64,000 bases of DNA from Sphingobium yanoikuyae (GCF_034424525.1 NZ_CP139979.1:434001-498000); one strand, 5' to 3'. Numbered from the stretch's first letter, positions 17,771-29,800 are shown. A program made the numbers and translations. Notes: a model not told the origin generated them from the sequence alone.

Positions 17771-19068
17771 GCGCGCCCACGGACCTGCCGTCGGACGCCC
17801 GGATCAAGCCGGCGATACCGGCCAATATCTCTCTATGGGCAATCGGCGCCTTTTTCCTGATCTTCCTGTTGTGGGCGAGCCTGGTCGAGATCGACCGCAC
17901 GGTGCGGGCGGCGGGCAAGGTGATCCCCAGTTCCCAGCTGCAGGTGATTTCCAACCTGGAAGGCGGTGTGGTCGAGGCGATCATGGTGCGCACCGGCCAG
18001 GATGTGAAGGCGGGCATGCCCCTGGTGCGGCTCAATCCGATCCAGCCGGGCGCCGAACTGGAGGCCAACCGCGCGAGCAGCGATGCGCTGGGCCTGAAGA
18101 TCGTCCGGCTGGAAGCGGAACTGGCGGTCCGGGCGCCCGCTTTCCCGGCGGCGCGCAATCCGGCCATGGCCAGCCAGATCGCGGTCGAACAGGGGCTGTA
18201 TCGATCGCGGATGGCGGAATATGCCAGCCTGGCGGCGGTCGGCAGTGCGCGGATCGACCAGGCGCGCCGCGCCGTAGTGGAGGCATCGGCAGCGCAGGAC
18301 GCCCGGCGATCGGCCCGTGACACCGCGCAGGCGGATCTGCACCTGGTGCGACCGCTGGTGCAGGAAGGGATCGAGCCGCGCCGTTCGCTTCTGCAGGCGG
18401 AAAACAGCTACAGCATCGCAAGCAGCGAAGTCGCGGCGGCCGCCGCCGCGCTGGGCCGGTCGCAGGCGGCGCTGGCCGAAGCCCAGGCGAGCGCTGCCCA
18501 GCAGAAGCGGGACTGGCTGGCCCGCACGGCCGATGAACTGACGGCCGCGCGGGCCGAGGCGGCGGCGCGGCAGGCGACGCTGCCGGCCTATGAATATAAG
18601 CTGGATCGCACCATCGTGCGGGCGCCGATGGACGGGCGGATCAACCGCGTCTTCGTGACTACGGTCGGTGGCAGCGTGCGGCCGGGTGATCCCCTGCTGG
18701 AAATGGTGCCGGGCCGGGACAATCTGCTGGTCGAGGTGCTGGTCGATGCCAAGGATATCGCATCGGTGCGAATGAACCAGCGGGCCAAGGTCAATATCAC
18801 CGCCTATGACAGCGCCATCTATGGATCGATGGAAGGGCGGGTGATCGCGATCTCGCCCGACGCCGTGTTCAACGAGCGCACCGGGGAAAGCCATTATCTG
18901 GTGCGGGTGCGGACCGACAGCAACATGATCACCGACCAGGCCGGCCATCGCCTACCGATCGGGCCGGGCATGGGGGCTGAGGCCAATCTGCTGGGCGATA
19001 AGCGCACCGTGCTGGCCTATATATTGACGCCGCTGACACGGCTGAAGGAAACGGCCTTCCGGGAGTGA
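17767..19068 (+). CDS. HlyD family membrane fusion protein of type I secretion system
   Basis: A 433-residue periplasmic adaptor anchored by one N-terminal membrane segment (about residues 28-48, ISLWAIGAFFLIFLLWASL). A lipoyl-like half (GKVIPSSQLQVISNLEGGVVEAIMVRTGQDVKAG) comes next, then long coiled-coil helices, the returning lipoyl half and a beta-barrel domain with RAPMDGRINRVFVTTVGGSVRPGDPLLEMVP. The C-terminal PIGPGMGAEANLLGDKRTVLAYILTPL is the usual HlyD/LapC ending. It bridges the ABC protein and the TolC-like channel. A gap of 87 bases with a terminator separates it from the convergent protease gene. Confidence 0.94.
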   Translation: MSAPTDLPSDARIKPAIPANISLWAIGAFFLIFLLWASLVEIDRTVRAAGKVIPSSQLQVISNLEGGVVEAIMVRTGQDVKAGMPLVRLNPIQPGAELEANRASSDALGLKIVRLEAELAVRAPAFPAARNPAMASQIAVEQGLYRSRMAEYASLAAVGSARIDQARRAVVEASAAQDARRSARDTAQADLHLVRPLVQEGIEPRRSLLQAENSYSIASSEVAAAAAALGRSQAALAEAQASAAQQKRDWLARTADELTAARAEAAARQATLPAYEYKLDRTIVRAPMDGRINRVFVTTVGGSVRPGDPLLEMVPGRDNLLVEVLVDAKDIASVRMNQRAKVNITAYDSAIYGSMEGRVIAISPDAVFNERTGESHYLVRVRTDSNMITDQAGHRLPIGPGMGAEANLLGDKRTVLAYILTPLTRLKETAFRE

Positions 19069-19104
19069 CGGCGGCCGCCATGCGGGCGGACCAGTGTCGG
19101 CAGG

Positions 19105-19137
19105 AAAAAGGGAAGCCAGCGGGCGGGCCGGCTTCCC
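19105..19137 (-). terminator. Intrinsic terminator of the M10 protease gene
   Basis: GGGAAGCC (19110-19117) and GGCTTCCC (19130-19137) form a stem; read on the minus strand it is followed by TTTTT (19105-19109). It sits 19 bases after the protease stop. The same hairpin may also slow the converging secretion-operon transcript. Confidence 0.75.
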
Positions 19138-19155
19138 CTGCGATCCCTTTCGGAA

Positions 19156-22100
19156 TCAGACGACGACGAACTCGCCGGCAGCCAGCGCCAGGCTGGTCGT
19201 CAGCGTGGCGAACTGCACCGCTGCCCCGGCACCATTGCCATCGGCGTCGAACAGCAGTGCGCCGGTCGCGCTGTTGTAGATAATGCGATCGTCCGCATCA
19301 TGGGCGGCTGCGCCGATATAGAAGGCGTTGGCCGCCAGTCCGCCCAGGGCCAGTCCGGCGAACACCGCATCGTCCAGCTGGATCACGTCATCCGCCACCG
19401 CATAGTCGGTGATATTGTCGATATTCCCGCTGCCCAGGGTGCTGGAGAACAGGAAGATGTCGGCGCCGGCGCCGCCCGTCAGCGTATCGGCGCCCAGCTT
19501 GCCGTCGACCAGGTCATTGCCGCTGGAGGCATTGAGGACATTCTTGCCGCTATTGCCGATCAGCGTGTTGGCCTGGCCATTGCCGGTGGCATTGATATTG
19601 GCCGATCCGGTGAGGGTCAGGGTTTCGACATAGCGGCCGCCCAGACTGTAGGTGACGGACGAGACGATGCTGTCCGCGCTGCCGCCGGTCGATCCTTCCA
19701 CGACATCATCGCCGACATTGTCGACATAATAGACGTCGTTGCCATCGCCGCCGGTCAGCACGTCCGCACCGGCGCCGCCATTCAATATATTGGCGCCGGC
19801 ATTGCCGGTCAGCGTGTCGGCAAAGGCCGAGCCGGTGAGGTTTTCGATGTTGGATAGCGTATCGGAGCCTGCGCCGCCCGTCGCCTGGGCACCGGCGAGG
19901 GCCAGGCTGACCGTCACCGCGGCGGTCGCGGCGGCATAGCTGGCCGTGTCGCTGCCGGTGCCGCCATCCATGACGTCATTGCCGCCGCCGCCGTCCAGCA
20001 GGTCGTTGCCGGCACCGCCATTGAGCAGGTCGTCGCCGTCCATGCCCCACAGGCTGTTGTCACCGCTGTTGCCGGTCAGCGTCTGGGCCAGGCTGTTGCC
20101 GGTGGCGCTGATCGCGGCCGTGCCGGTCAGCGTCAGATTTTCGACATAGCGTCCGGCGAGCGAATAGGAGGTTGACGAGAATATCCGGTCGTCGGTTCCG
20201 CCGGTGCTGCCTTCGATCACGTCGTCGCTGCTGTCGTCGACATAATATATGTCGTTGCCCGCGCCGCCGGCCATGCTGTCGGCGCCGGTGCCGCCGTCCA
20301 GGACGTCATTGCCGTCGCCGCCATCCAGCAGGTCGATCCCGGCATAGCCGTTCAATATGTCGTCGCCAGCCAGGCCCGACAGGCTGTTATTGCCGCTATT
20401 GCCGTTGAGCGTCTGGGCCAGGCTGTTGCCGGTGGCGTTGATGTTGGCCGATCCGGTCAATGTCAGCGTTTCGACATAGCGGCCCGACAGGCTGTAGGTC
20501 ACCGACGAGAAGATGCGGTCATCGGTGCCGCCGGTCGCGCTCTCGATCACCTTGTCGCTTACATTGTCGACATAGAATATGTCGTTGCCCAGGCCGCCGG
20601 TCATCGTGTCGGCACCGGCCTCGCCATTCAATATGTCATTGCCGTCGCCGCCATTGAGGCTGTCATTGCCGCCGCCGCCGAACAGGCTGTTGTCCGCGGC
20701 ATTGCCGGTCAGCGTGTCGGCATAGGCCGAGCCGGCGAGATTTTCGACGCCGGTCAGCGTGTCCGATCCCGCACCGCCGGTTGCCTGCGCGGTGCTGAGT
20801 GCCAGCGAGACGGTCACGGCCGCGGACGCGCTGCCGTAACTGGCCGTGTCGGCGCCGGTGCCACCATCGATCAGGTCGTCGCCCGCGCCACCGTCCAGCC
20901 AGTCGTCGCCCGCCAGCCCGTAAAGCGCATCCGCCCCGGCATTGCCGGACAGCCGGTTGACTTCCCCGGAGCCGGTGATGGAGTCCGCCGCGTCACTGCC
21001 GACGACATTTTCGATGCTGGACAGGCTGATGGCGCCGCCGCCGACGGGGGTATAGGTGAATTCGCCATCGGTCAGGTTGATGGTCGTCGTGGCGAAGCCG
21101 ATCACGGCGGAAATGTCGAATGTGTCCGAGCCGGACCCGCCGACGAACACTTCGCCATAGCTGCCGGTCCAGCCATTGTTGATGAGGAACGTGTCGTTGC
21201 CGGCTTCGCCATAGATGAGGTCGGTGCCCGAACCGCCATCGAAGACGTCGTTGCCGCTGCCGCCCACCAGCAGATCATCGCCACTGCCGCCATTGATGAC
21301 GTCATTGCCGGCGCCGCCATAGATGCGGTCGTTGCCGCCATTGCCGTTGAGGACATTGGCGCTGGCCGATCCGGTCAGCACGTCGTCCAGTTGTGTGCCG
21401 TCGACATTCTCGACCGAATTGATCGTCCAGGGGCCACCATAAAGCGGATTATACTGCCAGGTGCCGGCGGCGAGATCGACGATCGCGCCATAGGTGCTGC
21501 TGATCTGGCTCAGGTCGAGCCGATCGACACCGGTCCCGCCATATGTGTTGTCGCCATATTCGGTGTCGGTGCTGGTCTGGCGGATGATGAAGACATCATT
21601 GCCGCTGTCGCCATAGACGGTGTCCGTTGTCCAGCTGCCATAGATGATATCGTTGCCCGAGCCGCCATAGATCAGGTCGACGCCATAGCTGCCGTCGATG
21701 ACATCGTCGCCCGCGCCGCCGGACAGGGTATCATCGCCGTAGCCGCCGAACAGATAGTCATTGCCGTCGCCGCCGTTGAGCACATTGTCGAGATCGTTGC
21801 CGCTGATCGAATCGTCGCCCGATCCGCCCGTCGCATTCTCGATCATCGATGCGCTGTTGCCCTGATAGAGCAGGGCGTTGAAGATATTGCCCCGCGCATA
21901 ATGGCCATCGCCCAGATAGGCGAGCTGGACGGTGCTGAAGGTGGAATGGCCACCCGGCGTCAGGTCGATGCTGAGGTCCGTCGTATAGTTGGACAGGTCA
22001 TAGGTATCGATGCCCCCGCCGTCCCAGATGGTTGCGAAGATGCGGTTGCCGCCCGGATCGATCGCCAGACCACCGTTGATCAAAGTCTCGCCGGTGGTCG

Positions 22101-23088
22101 GATTCCAGCTGTAGACGGTATTGCCCGACTGGACCGTATAGTCCGCACCATAGAGAGTCTGCAGCGCGGCGATGTCGAGCATCATGTAGGTCTGGGGGGC
22201 GCCCCATTGCTCGTAGGAATAGCCGCCGACCAGCGGATCGCCGACATAGCTGCGATAGGTCATGACCGAAAATTCGATCGAGTCCCATTGTGTGGGCAGG
22301 GCGACATTGGCGGGGCCGCCAAGCGACTGGCCATGTTTGAGGCCCAGCGAATGGCCTAGTTCGTGCAGCATCGTGTGCCAGGCATAATTGCCGGCAACCG
22401 GATTTTTCAGCGAATTGGACGTGCCGTCATAGGCATTGCCGAAGAAGGTGTCGCCGCCATAGATGCTGCTGTTGGGATAATAGGCATAGGCGGTTCCGGC
22501 ATCGCTGGAATTGGCCGCGCGAATGGTCGCGCTGCCGTCCCCCGATCCCAGATAGGTGATGTCGAGATTGGTGAAGGCCTCGACCGAAAAGCCCCAGGCT
22601 GCGGGCAATTGGGTATAGTTGGATACATTGAGGGCCGTGTGCATCGCCAGCGTCTGCTGGGCAGTGAATTGCGAGAAACCCTCATTCTGGGCGCTGACGC
22701 CATCGCCATCATTGTCGGCCGAATAGCCGGCCTGATAATCGGCCGGAGAATCGACATCGCTATAGGTGATGCCGGCAGACCATTTGGTGCCGATCAATAT
22801 GCCGTCGATCTTCGCATCTCCGGTCGCAGCTTGCGAGACGGCGACGGACGCGCTGCCATTTTCCGCGGGCTTGGTCGGATCGGTATCGGTGGCCGCCGGC
22901 GGATCGTCCGGTGCGAACAGTCCGTCCTGTGGATAGAGGAGGCGCACTTCGCTGCGCATCATCGCCTCGTGCGAGACCTGCCATGTGATGGCACCGGCCG
23001 ACAGGCTGCCGGGAGGCGCGAAGATCGGGCTGGAATAATCGGGGGTCAGTTTCGCTTTTGCAGGGCCTTGTCCTGTGACGTTGAACAT
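19156..23088 (-). CDS. Serralysin-like M10 metalloprotease with RTX repeats
   Basis: A 1310-residue secreted zinc protease. The catalytic motif HELGHSLGLKH is at 242-252 (ligands H242, H246, H252; general base E243), and the Met-turn SVMTYRSY follows, as in serralysins. There is no Sec signal peptide. From about residue 440 to the end there are many calcium-binding GGxGxDxUx nonapeptides, mixed with repeats of the form YYVDN...GGRYVETLTLTGSANINATGN. The C-terminus ends in a short hydrophobic/acidic tail AAGEFVVV, typical for type I export. The start ATG at 23086-23088 has a strong GGGAGG site; a longer open frame upstream is unlikely. The upstream 250 bases are strikingly AT-rich. Much longer than the usual 450-500 residues of serralysins, because of extra RTX blocks. 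Confidence 0.94.
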   Translation of the reverse strand: MFNVTGQGPAKAKLTPDYSSPIFAPPGSLSAGAITWQVSHEAMMRSEVRLLYPQDGLFAPDDPPAATDTDPTKPAENGSASVAVSQAATGDAKIDGILIGTKWSAGITYSDVDSPADYQAGYSADNDGDGVSAQNEGFSQFTAQQTLAMHTALNVSNYTQLPAAWGFSVEAFTNLDITYLGSGDGSATIRAANSSDAGTAYAYYPNSSIYGGDTFFGNAYDGTSNSLKNPVAGNYAWHTMLHELGHSLGLKHGQSLGGPANVALPTQWDSIEFSVMTYRSYVGDPLVGGYSYEQWGAPQTYMMLDIAALQTLYGADYTVQSGNTVYSWNPTTGETLINGGLAIDPGGNRIFATIWDGGGIDTYDLSNYTTDLSIDLTPGGHSTFSTVQLAYLGDGHYARGNIFNALLYQGNSASMIENATGGSGDDSISGNDLDNVLNGGDGNDYLFGGYGDDTLSGGAGDDVIDGSYGVDLIYGGSGNDIIYGSWTTDTVYGDSGNDVFIIRQTSTDTEYGDNTYGGTGVDRLDLSQISSTYGAIVDLAAGTWQYNPLYGGPWTINSVENVDGTQLDDVLTGSASANVLNGNGGNDRIYGGAGNDVINGGSGDDLLVGGSGNDVFDGGSGTDLIYGEAGNDTFLINNGWTGSYGEVFVGGSGSDTFDISAVIGFATTTINLTDGEFTYTPVGGGAISLSSIENVVGSDAADSITGSGEVNRLSGNAGADALYGLAGDDWLDGGAGDDLIDGGTGADTASYGSASAAVTVSLALSTAQATGGAGSDTLTGVENLAGSAYADTLTGNAADNSLFGGGGNDSLNGGDGNDILNGEAGADTMTGGLGNDIFYVDNVSDKVIESATGGTDDRIFSSVTYSLSGRYVETLTLTGSANINATGNSLAQTLNGNSGNNSLSGLAGDDILNGYAGIDLLDGGDGNDVLDGGTGADSMAGGAGNDIYYVDDSSDDVIEGSTGGTDDRIFSSTSYSLAGRYVENLTLTGTAAISATGNSLAQTLTGNSGDNSLWGMDGDDLLNGGAGNDLLDGGGGNDVMDGGTGSDTASYAAATAAVTVSLALAGAQATGGAGSDTLSNIENLTGSAFADTLTGNAGANILNGGAGADVLTGGDGNDVYYVDNVGDDVVEGSTGGSADSIVSSVTYSLGGRYVETLTLTGSANINATGNGQANTLIGNSGKNVLNASSGNDLVDGKLGADTLTGGAGADIFLFSSTLGSGNIDNITDYAVADDVIQLDDAVFAGLALGGLAANAFYIGAAAHDADDRIIYNSATGALLFDADGNGAGAAVQFATLTTSLALAAGEFVVV

Positions 23089-23337
23089 ACATCCTCCCAA
23101 GTCTTTTAGAGGCTGACACGTTCGCTGTGTCGGTCGGCGACCGCTTATTATGCAGGCATTAATGGCACCAAAGGGCGGGGAATCCAATATTTCTATTTGC
23201 CAACGAAAACATGATGTTATTTTTTACAATTCGCATGGCAATGAAATTGCTGGAAATTTTTCAAGGCAAACAGATGGTTGAATGTATGTTAGGGTATTTT
23301 TAATCTCAAAGTTAATGTTAAGTGCCGGAATTACTTG

Positions 23338-23604
23338 CTACATATTTGGATGCTGCTTTGCCTTGTCCGCGCGGCGCAGGGCTTCACTGGCCAGCGGGTG
23401 GTTCGGATGACGCTGCGCAAAGAGAATATAGGCATCCCTGGTGCCATGCTTCTCGGTCACTCTGAACTCCGACCGGATCGCGCTGTCCGGGGTGCTTGGC
23501 GGCCGCATCGTGCCTTCGGCTCGCGGTACCGGCATGGTGGCCGTGGCGATCAGCCATCCGGTCAGAATAAGGGCCAGGGCGGCGGCGTGACGGTGGCGGG
23601 ACAT
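23338..23604 (-). CDS. Small secreted protein of unknown function
   Basis: An 88-residue protein with a basic start and a hydrophobic signal or anchor (residues 3-23, RHRHAAALALILTGWLIATAT). A short soluble part follows, whose YILFAQRHPNHPLASEALRRADKAK resembles a single tetratricopeptide-like helix pair. The ATG at 23602-23604 follows GGAGAG. It lies between the protease gene and the large RTX gene, downstream of neither promoter in an obvious way. Function unknown; a periplasmic accessory of the RTX locus is possible. Confidence 0.55.
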   Translation of the reverse strand: MSRHRHAAALALILTGWLIATATMPVPRAEGTMRPPSTPDSAIRSEFRVTEKHGTRDAYILFAQRHPNHPLASEALRRADKAKQHPNM

Positions 23605-23736
23605 GGGTCTCTCCGCATTGCATCGCTCTGGCCGTCCGCATTTCGCACGCCAGGGGCGACTGCTCCGTACAAACCATAGCATCGCGGTGCGAAACCGACA
23701 ATTTTCCTGTCCCGAACAGGGATGGAAAAAACAGCG

Positions 23737-23756
23737 CATACCCCGATCGGGGTATG
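23737..23756. promoter_or_regulatory. Perfect 20-bp palindrome upstream of RTX gene
   Basis: CATACCCCGATCGGGGTATG reads the same on both strands. It lies 82 bases before the start of the giant RTX gene and 133 bases before the divergent small gene. The symmetry and position fit a dimeric regulator site, for example of LuxR type. The regulator is unknown. Confidence 0.5.
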
Positions 23757-23789
23757 TGGAATCCCCCGCATCTTCCTAGAAAACCGCCC

Positions 23790-23823
23790 AAATAATCCTG
23801 GGGTCAGGTCGATCGGATTATTT
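23790..23823 (+). promoter_or_regulatory. Inverted repeat abutting the RTX ribosome site
   Basis: AAATAATCC (23790-23798) and GGATTATTT (23815-23823) are perfect 9-base arms with a 16-base spacer. The right arm touches the CTGGAGG ribosome site at 23824-23830. In RNA this would form a stem just in front of the site; in DNA it could be an operator. Confidence 0.45.
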
Positions 23824-23837
23824 CTGGAGGGTACGAC

Positions 23838-26800
23838 ATGGCTGACTTTACTGGCGACGTGAACAGCAACATCATCACCGGAACGGCGAATGCCGACACG
23901 ATTTCGGGCGGCGGCGGTGACGATTCCCTCTATGGCCTGGGCGGCAACGACACGATCAATGGCGACAGCGGCGACGACCTGATCGACGGCGGCGACGGCA
24001 ATGACTCGCTCTATGGTGGCGACGGCAATGACGAGATCATTACGGGTTCGGGCAATGACCTGGTGGTGGGCGGCGACGGCGCCGACTTCATCGATGTCGG
24101 ATCCTGGCTGAACACGCTCGACCGGATCGATGGCAGCACCGACCTGTCCGGCGGCATCGACGTCCTGTCCATCTATGGCGTCTACAGCAGCTATGTCGTG
24201 TTCGATGCCGACACCGTCCGCAATGTCGAGCGCTTCTCGATCGGCACCGGCCAGGTGCGACTGACCCTCCACGCCCAGACCAATGTGACCTGGATCGACG
24301 CTGCAGGCCAGTTGCAGACGGACTTCCTGTATCTGAACGGCGCAGCCGCGACGAACAACATGACCATCACCGGCGGCGCCGGCGCGGACATCATCACCGG
24401 TGGCAGCGGCAACGACATCATCATCGGCGGCGCCGGGCAGGACATATTGGTCGGGGGCGCCGGCGACGACCAGATCATCGGCGGGCTGGATGGCGACACG
24501 CTGACCGGCGGCGCCGGCAACGACATCTTCACGCTGACCTATAATACGCCGCGCTCCGACTCCTCGCCATCGACCATCGACGTCATTCTCGATTTCGAAG
24601 GCGCGGGTATTGCCGGTGGCGACCGGATCGACCTGCCGTCCTACGCCTATGGCCGCGGCATCGCCTTCAACGCGGCGCCGATCAACTTCACCTTCGTCAT
24701 TGGCGGTGGCGCCTCCGGCGTGCAGTTGCCCGCCGAACTGGTGGGTGACGGCTTTGCCGACGTGTCCTGGAAATATGACGCGACCAACAATCGCGTCGAA
24801 CTGTGGGTCGATGTCGATGACAATGGCCAGTTTTCCGAACTGGACATCTACACCTACATCAACGGCATCAACACGCTGACGCAGGAGGATTTCACCGACA
24901 CCTTCCCGGTGTGGCGCGGCACGACCGGCAATGACACGCTGCTCGCCAGCGCCGGCAACATCATTGCCTATGGCCTGGGCGGCAACGACAATATGCGCGG
25001 CGGCGATGGGGCCGACACCATGTCTGGCGGCGACGGCGCCGATGTCATGCGCGGCGGCAACGACAACGATACCCTCTATGGCGATGCCGGCAACGACACG
25101 ATCTACGGCGATGCGGGCAATGACACGATCTATGGCGGTGCGGGTGACGACACGCTGATCGGCGGTGCGGGCAGCGACAATATCTATGGCGAGGATGGCA
25201 ACGACATCATGACGGCGGGGTCGGCCGGCAGCTACATGACGGGCGGCGCGGGCAATGACCAGATGACCGGCAGCGGCGTCAATGACACGCTTTATGGCGA
25301 GGCGGGCAACGACACGATCAATGCGGGCGCGGGCGACGACTATGTTCTGGGCCAGGATGGCGACGACATATTGGATGGCGGCGCGGGCAACGACAATATG
25401 GGCGGCGGCACCGGCAATGACACGGTCAATGGCGGCGACGGCAATGACAGCATCAACGGCGAAGGCGGCATCAACATCCTGAACGGGGGTGCGGGCGACG
25501 ACCAGGTCTATGTCGGTTACGAAGCCAATAGCCGTGACACCGCGACGGGCGGGACGGGGGCGGATACGTTCCGCCTTGGCTATATCTATGCCGGCTATGG
25601 CAGCCTGTCGGCGCCGCATGTGATCACCGACTTCAACCGCAGCCAGGGTGACAAGCTGCTGCTGAACTTCGCGTCGGCCAGCGGCACGCATAACAGCAAC
25701 GGCACGCCGCTGGTGTTCCGTGGCGAATTGTCCTCGGCGCTCTATTATGACGGCGCGCCGCTGCCGGGCACGGACCTTGGCACGGGCTTCACCCAGGTGT
25801 GGTGGAGCCGGATCGGCACGGGCAGCACGGCCAAGACGGTGCTGATCATCGACAGCGATCGCGACCTCACCCTGACCTCGGCCGACTATGTCGTCGAACT
25901 GGCCGCCGGCACCATCGCCGACGTCCAACTCTCCGACTTCACCGGCAATCCGTTCCGTGCCTATGCCGGGACGGCTGGGGCGGACAGCTATCATGGCGAT
26001 GCCGACAATAATCTGATCTATGGCCTGCTGGGCAATGACAGCCTGTGGGGCGATGCCGGCAACGACACGATTTCCGGCGGCGCCGGCATCGACACGCTCT
26101 ATGGCGAGGATGGAGCCGACACGATTTCCGGCGATGATGGCAATGACACCATCTATGGCGGCAACGACAATGACACGCTGTACGGGAATGCCGGCAACGA
26201 CACGATCTATGGCGATGCGGGCAATGACACGATCTATGGCGGTGCGGGTGACGACACGCTGATCGGCGGTGCGGGCAGCGACAATATCTATGGCGAGGAT
26301 GGCAACGACATCATGACGGCGGGGTCGGCCGGCAGCTACATGACGGGCGGCGCGGGCAATGACCAGATGACCGGCAGCGGCGTCAATGACACGCTTTATG
26401 GCGAGGCGGGCAACGACACGATCAATGCGGGCGCGGGCGACGACTATGTTCTGGGCCAGGATGGCGACGACATATTGGATGGCGGCGCGGGCAACGACAA
26501 TATGGGCGGCGGCACCGGCAATGACACGGTCAATGGCGGCGACGGCAATGACAGCATCAACGGCGAAGGCGGCATCAACATCCTGAACGGGGGTGCGGGC
26601 GACGACCAGGTCTATGTCGGCTACGAAGCCAATAGCCGTGACACCGCGACGGGCGGGACGGGGGCGGATACGTTCCGCCTTGGCTATATCTATGCCGGCT
26701 ATGGCAGCCTGTCGGCGCCGCATGTGATCACCGACTTCAACCGCAGCCAGGGTGACAAGCTGCTGCTGAACTTCGCGTCGGCCAGCGGCACGCATAACAG

Positions 26801-29800
26801 CAACGGCACGCCGCTGGTGTTCCGTGGCGAATTGTCCTCGGCGCTCTATTATGACGGCGCGCCGCTGCCGGGCACGGACCTTGGCACGGGCTTCACCCAG
26901 GTGTGGTGGAGCCGGATCGGCACGGGCAGCACGGCCAAGACGGTGCTGATCATCGACAGCGATCGCGACCTCACCCTGACCTCGGCCGACTATGTCGTCG
27001 AACTCGCCGCCGGCACCATCGCCGACGTCCAGCTCTCCGACTTCACCGGCAATCCGTTCCGTGCCTATGCCGGGACGGCCGGGGCGGACAGCTATCATGG
27101 CGATGCCGACAATAATCTGATCTACGGCCTGCTGGGCAATGACAGCCTGTGGGGCGATGCCGGCAACGACACGATTTCCGGCGGCGCCGGCATCGACACG
27201 CTCTATGGCGAGGATGGGGCCGACACGATTTCCGGCGATGATGGCAATGACACCATCTATGGCGGCAACGACAATGACACGCTGTACGGGAATGCCGGCA
27301 ACGACACCATCTATGGCGATGCGGGCAATGACACGATCTATGGCGGTGCGGGTGACGACACACTGATCGGCGGTGCGGGCAGCGACAACATCTATGGCGA
27401 GGATGGCAACGACATCATGACGGCGGGGTCGGCCGGCAGCTACATGACGGGCGGCGCGGGCAATGACCAGATGACCGGCAGCGGGGTCAATGACACGCTC
27501 TATGGCGAGGCGGGCAACGACACGATCAATGCGGGCGCGGGCGACGACTATGTTCTGGGCCAGGATGGCGACGACATATTGGATGGCGGCGCGGGCAACG
27601 ACAATATGGGCGGCGGCACCGGCAATGACACGGTCAATGGCGGCGACGGCAATGACAGCATCAACGGCGAAGGCGGCATCAACATCCTGAACGGGGGTGC
27701 GGGCGACGACCAGGTCTATGTCGGCTACGAAGCCAATAGCCGTGACACCGCGACGGGCGGGACGGGGGTGGATACGTTCCGCCTTGGCTATATCTATGCC
27801 GGCTATGGCAGTCTGTCGGCGCCGCATGTGATCACCGACTTCAACCGCAGCCAGGGTGACAAGCTGCTGCTGAACTTCGCGTCGGCCAGCGGCACGCATA
27901 ACAGCAACGGCACGCCGCTGGTGTTCCGTGGCGAATTGTCCTCGGCGCTCTATTATGACGGCGCGCCGCTGCCGGGCACGGACCTTGGCACGGGCTTCAC
28001 CCAGGTGTGGTGGAGCCGGATCGGCACGGGCAGCACGGCCAAGACGGTGCTGATCGTCGACAGCGATCGCGACCTCACCCTGACCTCGGCCGACTATGTC
28101 GTCGAACTCGCCGCCGGCACCATCGCCGACGTCCAGCTCTCCGACTTCACCGGCAATCCGTTCCTGCGCATCGTCGGCACGCCGCAGGACAACGAGTTTA
28201 TCGATACGGACGCTGGCAACATTTATTATGGCGTGGGCGGCAACGACATCATCAGCGGCAATGGCGGCAATGACCAACTGTTCGGTGGCGATGGCAATGA
28301 CGTCATCAGCGGCGGCCAGGGCAATGACGCGCTTTATGGCGGCGATGGCGACGACGATCTGACCGGCGGAGCAGGCACTGATACGCTCTATGGTGAAGCC
28401 GGCAACGACATCGTCCATGGCGGCGACGATGCCGACCAGATCTGGGGCGGTGCCGGCAATGACCAGCTCTATGGCGAATTCGGCGCGGACACCATCTATG
28501 GCGAGGATGGCAACGACATCATCTATGCCGGCGCGGACAATGATTATGTGAATGCCGGCAGCGGCGACGACATGGTCGATGGCGGCGACGGCAATGACCA
28601 GCTTTATGGCGACCTGGGCCAGGACGTCATGACGGGCGGCGCCGGCGACGATTATATGCATGGCGGCGAAGCCAATGACGTGTTGGAGGGCGGCGAAGGC
28701 AATGACACGCTGGACGGCGGCAACGGGTTCGACATCGCCAGCTATGCCAATGGCAACAGTGCGATCAGCATCGACCTGAGCGCTGCGTCCAATGTCTATG
28801 CGCTGGGCGGCAATATGGGGTCCGACACGCTCGTCAGTATCGAGGGCATTATCGGCACCGCCTATAATGACGTGCTGACCGGCACCGATGGCGACAATGT
28901 GTTCGAGGGCGGGGCGGGCAATGACGTGATGACGGCGCGGGGCGGCGTCGACACGCTGAGCTATGCCGGCGCGACGGCCGGCATCACCATCTCGCTGGCG
29001 CTGGCCACCGCCCAGAATACGGGCGGCGCGGGCACCGACACCATCAGCGGCTTCGAGAATGCGACCGGTTCGGCCTTCAACGACCAGATCACCGGTTCGG
29101 CCGTCAACAACCTGCTGCTGGGCGGTGCGGGCAATGACACGATATTGGCCGGCGACGGCGAGGACATAGTGCGCGGTGGCGATGGCGTCGACAATCTGCA
29201 GGGGCAGGATGGCGACGACCAGATCTATGGCGACGCCGGCAACGACAGCCTGTCCGGCGGCCTGGGCCTCGACCTTCTCTATGGCGGCGAGGGCAATGAC
29301 AGCATCAAGGGCGATGCCGGCAATGATCGCCTGTATGGCGAAGCCGGCGACGATGTGTTGGACGGCGGCGACGGCGACGACCTGCTGATGGGCGGCGAAG
29401 GCAGCGACACCGCCAGCTATGCCGCGGCGACCGCAGCGGTCACCGTCAATCTGGCGCTGACCGGCGAACAGAATACCGGGTCGGCGGGAACGGATACGCT
29501 GTCGAGCATCGAGAATCTGACCGGTTCGGCCTATGACGACATGTTGACCGGCGATGCGGCTGCCAACACCCTGACCGGTGGCGCGGGCAATGACGTGCTG
29601 GATGGCGGCGCGGGCGCGGACCGGATGGTCGGCGGCCAGGGCGACGATATCTATCTGGTCGATAACGCGGGCGATGTCGTGGTCGAGTCCTCGGGCCAGG
29701 GCAACGACATGGTGCGCACCACCTTTGCCACCTATACGCTGGGCAGCAATGTCGAGAATCTCGTCGGCCTGGCCGCGACCGGGCAGCAACTGACCGGCAA

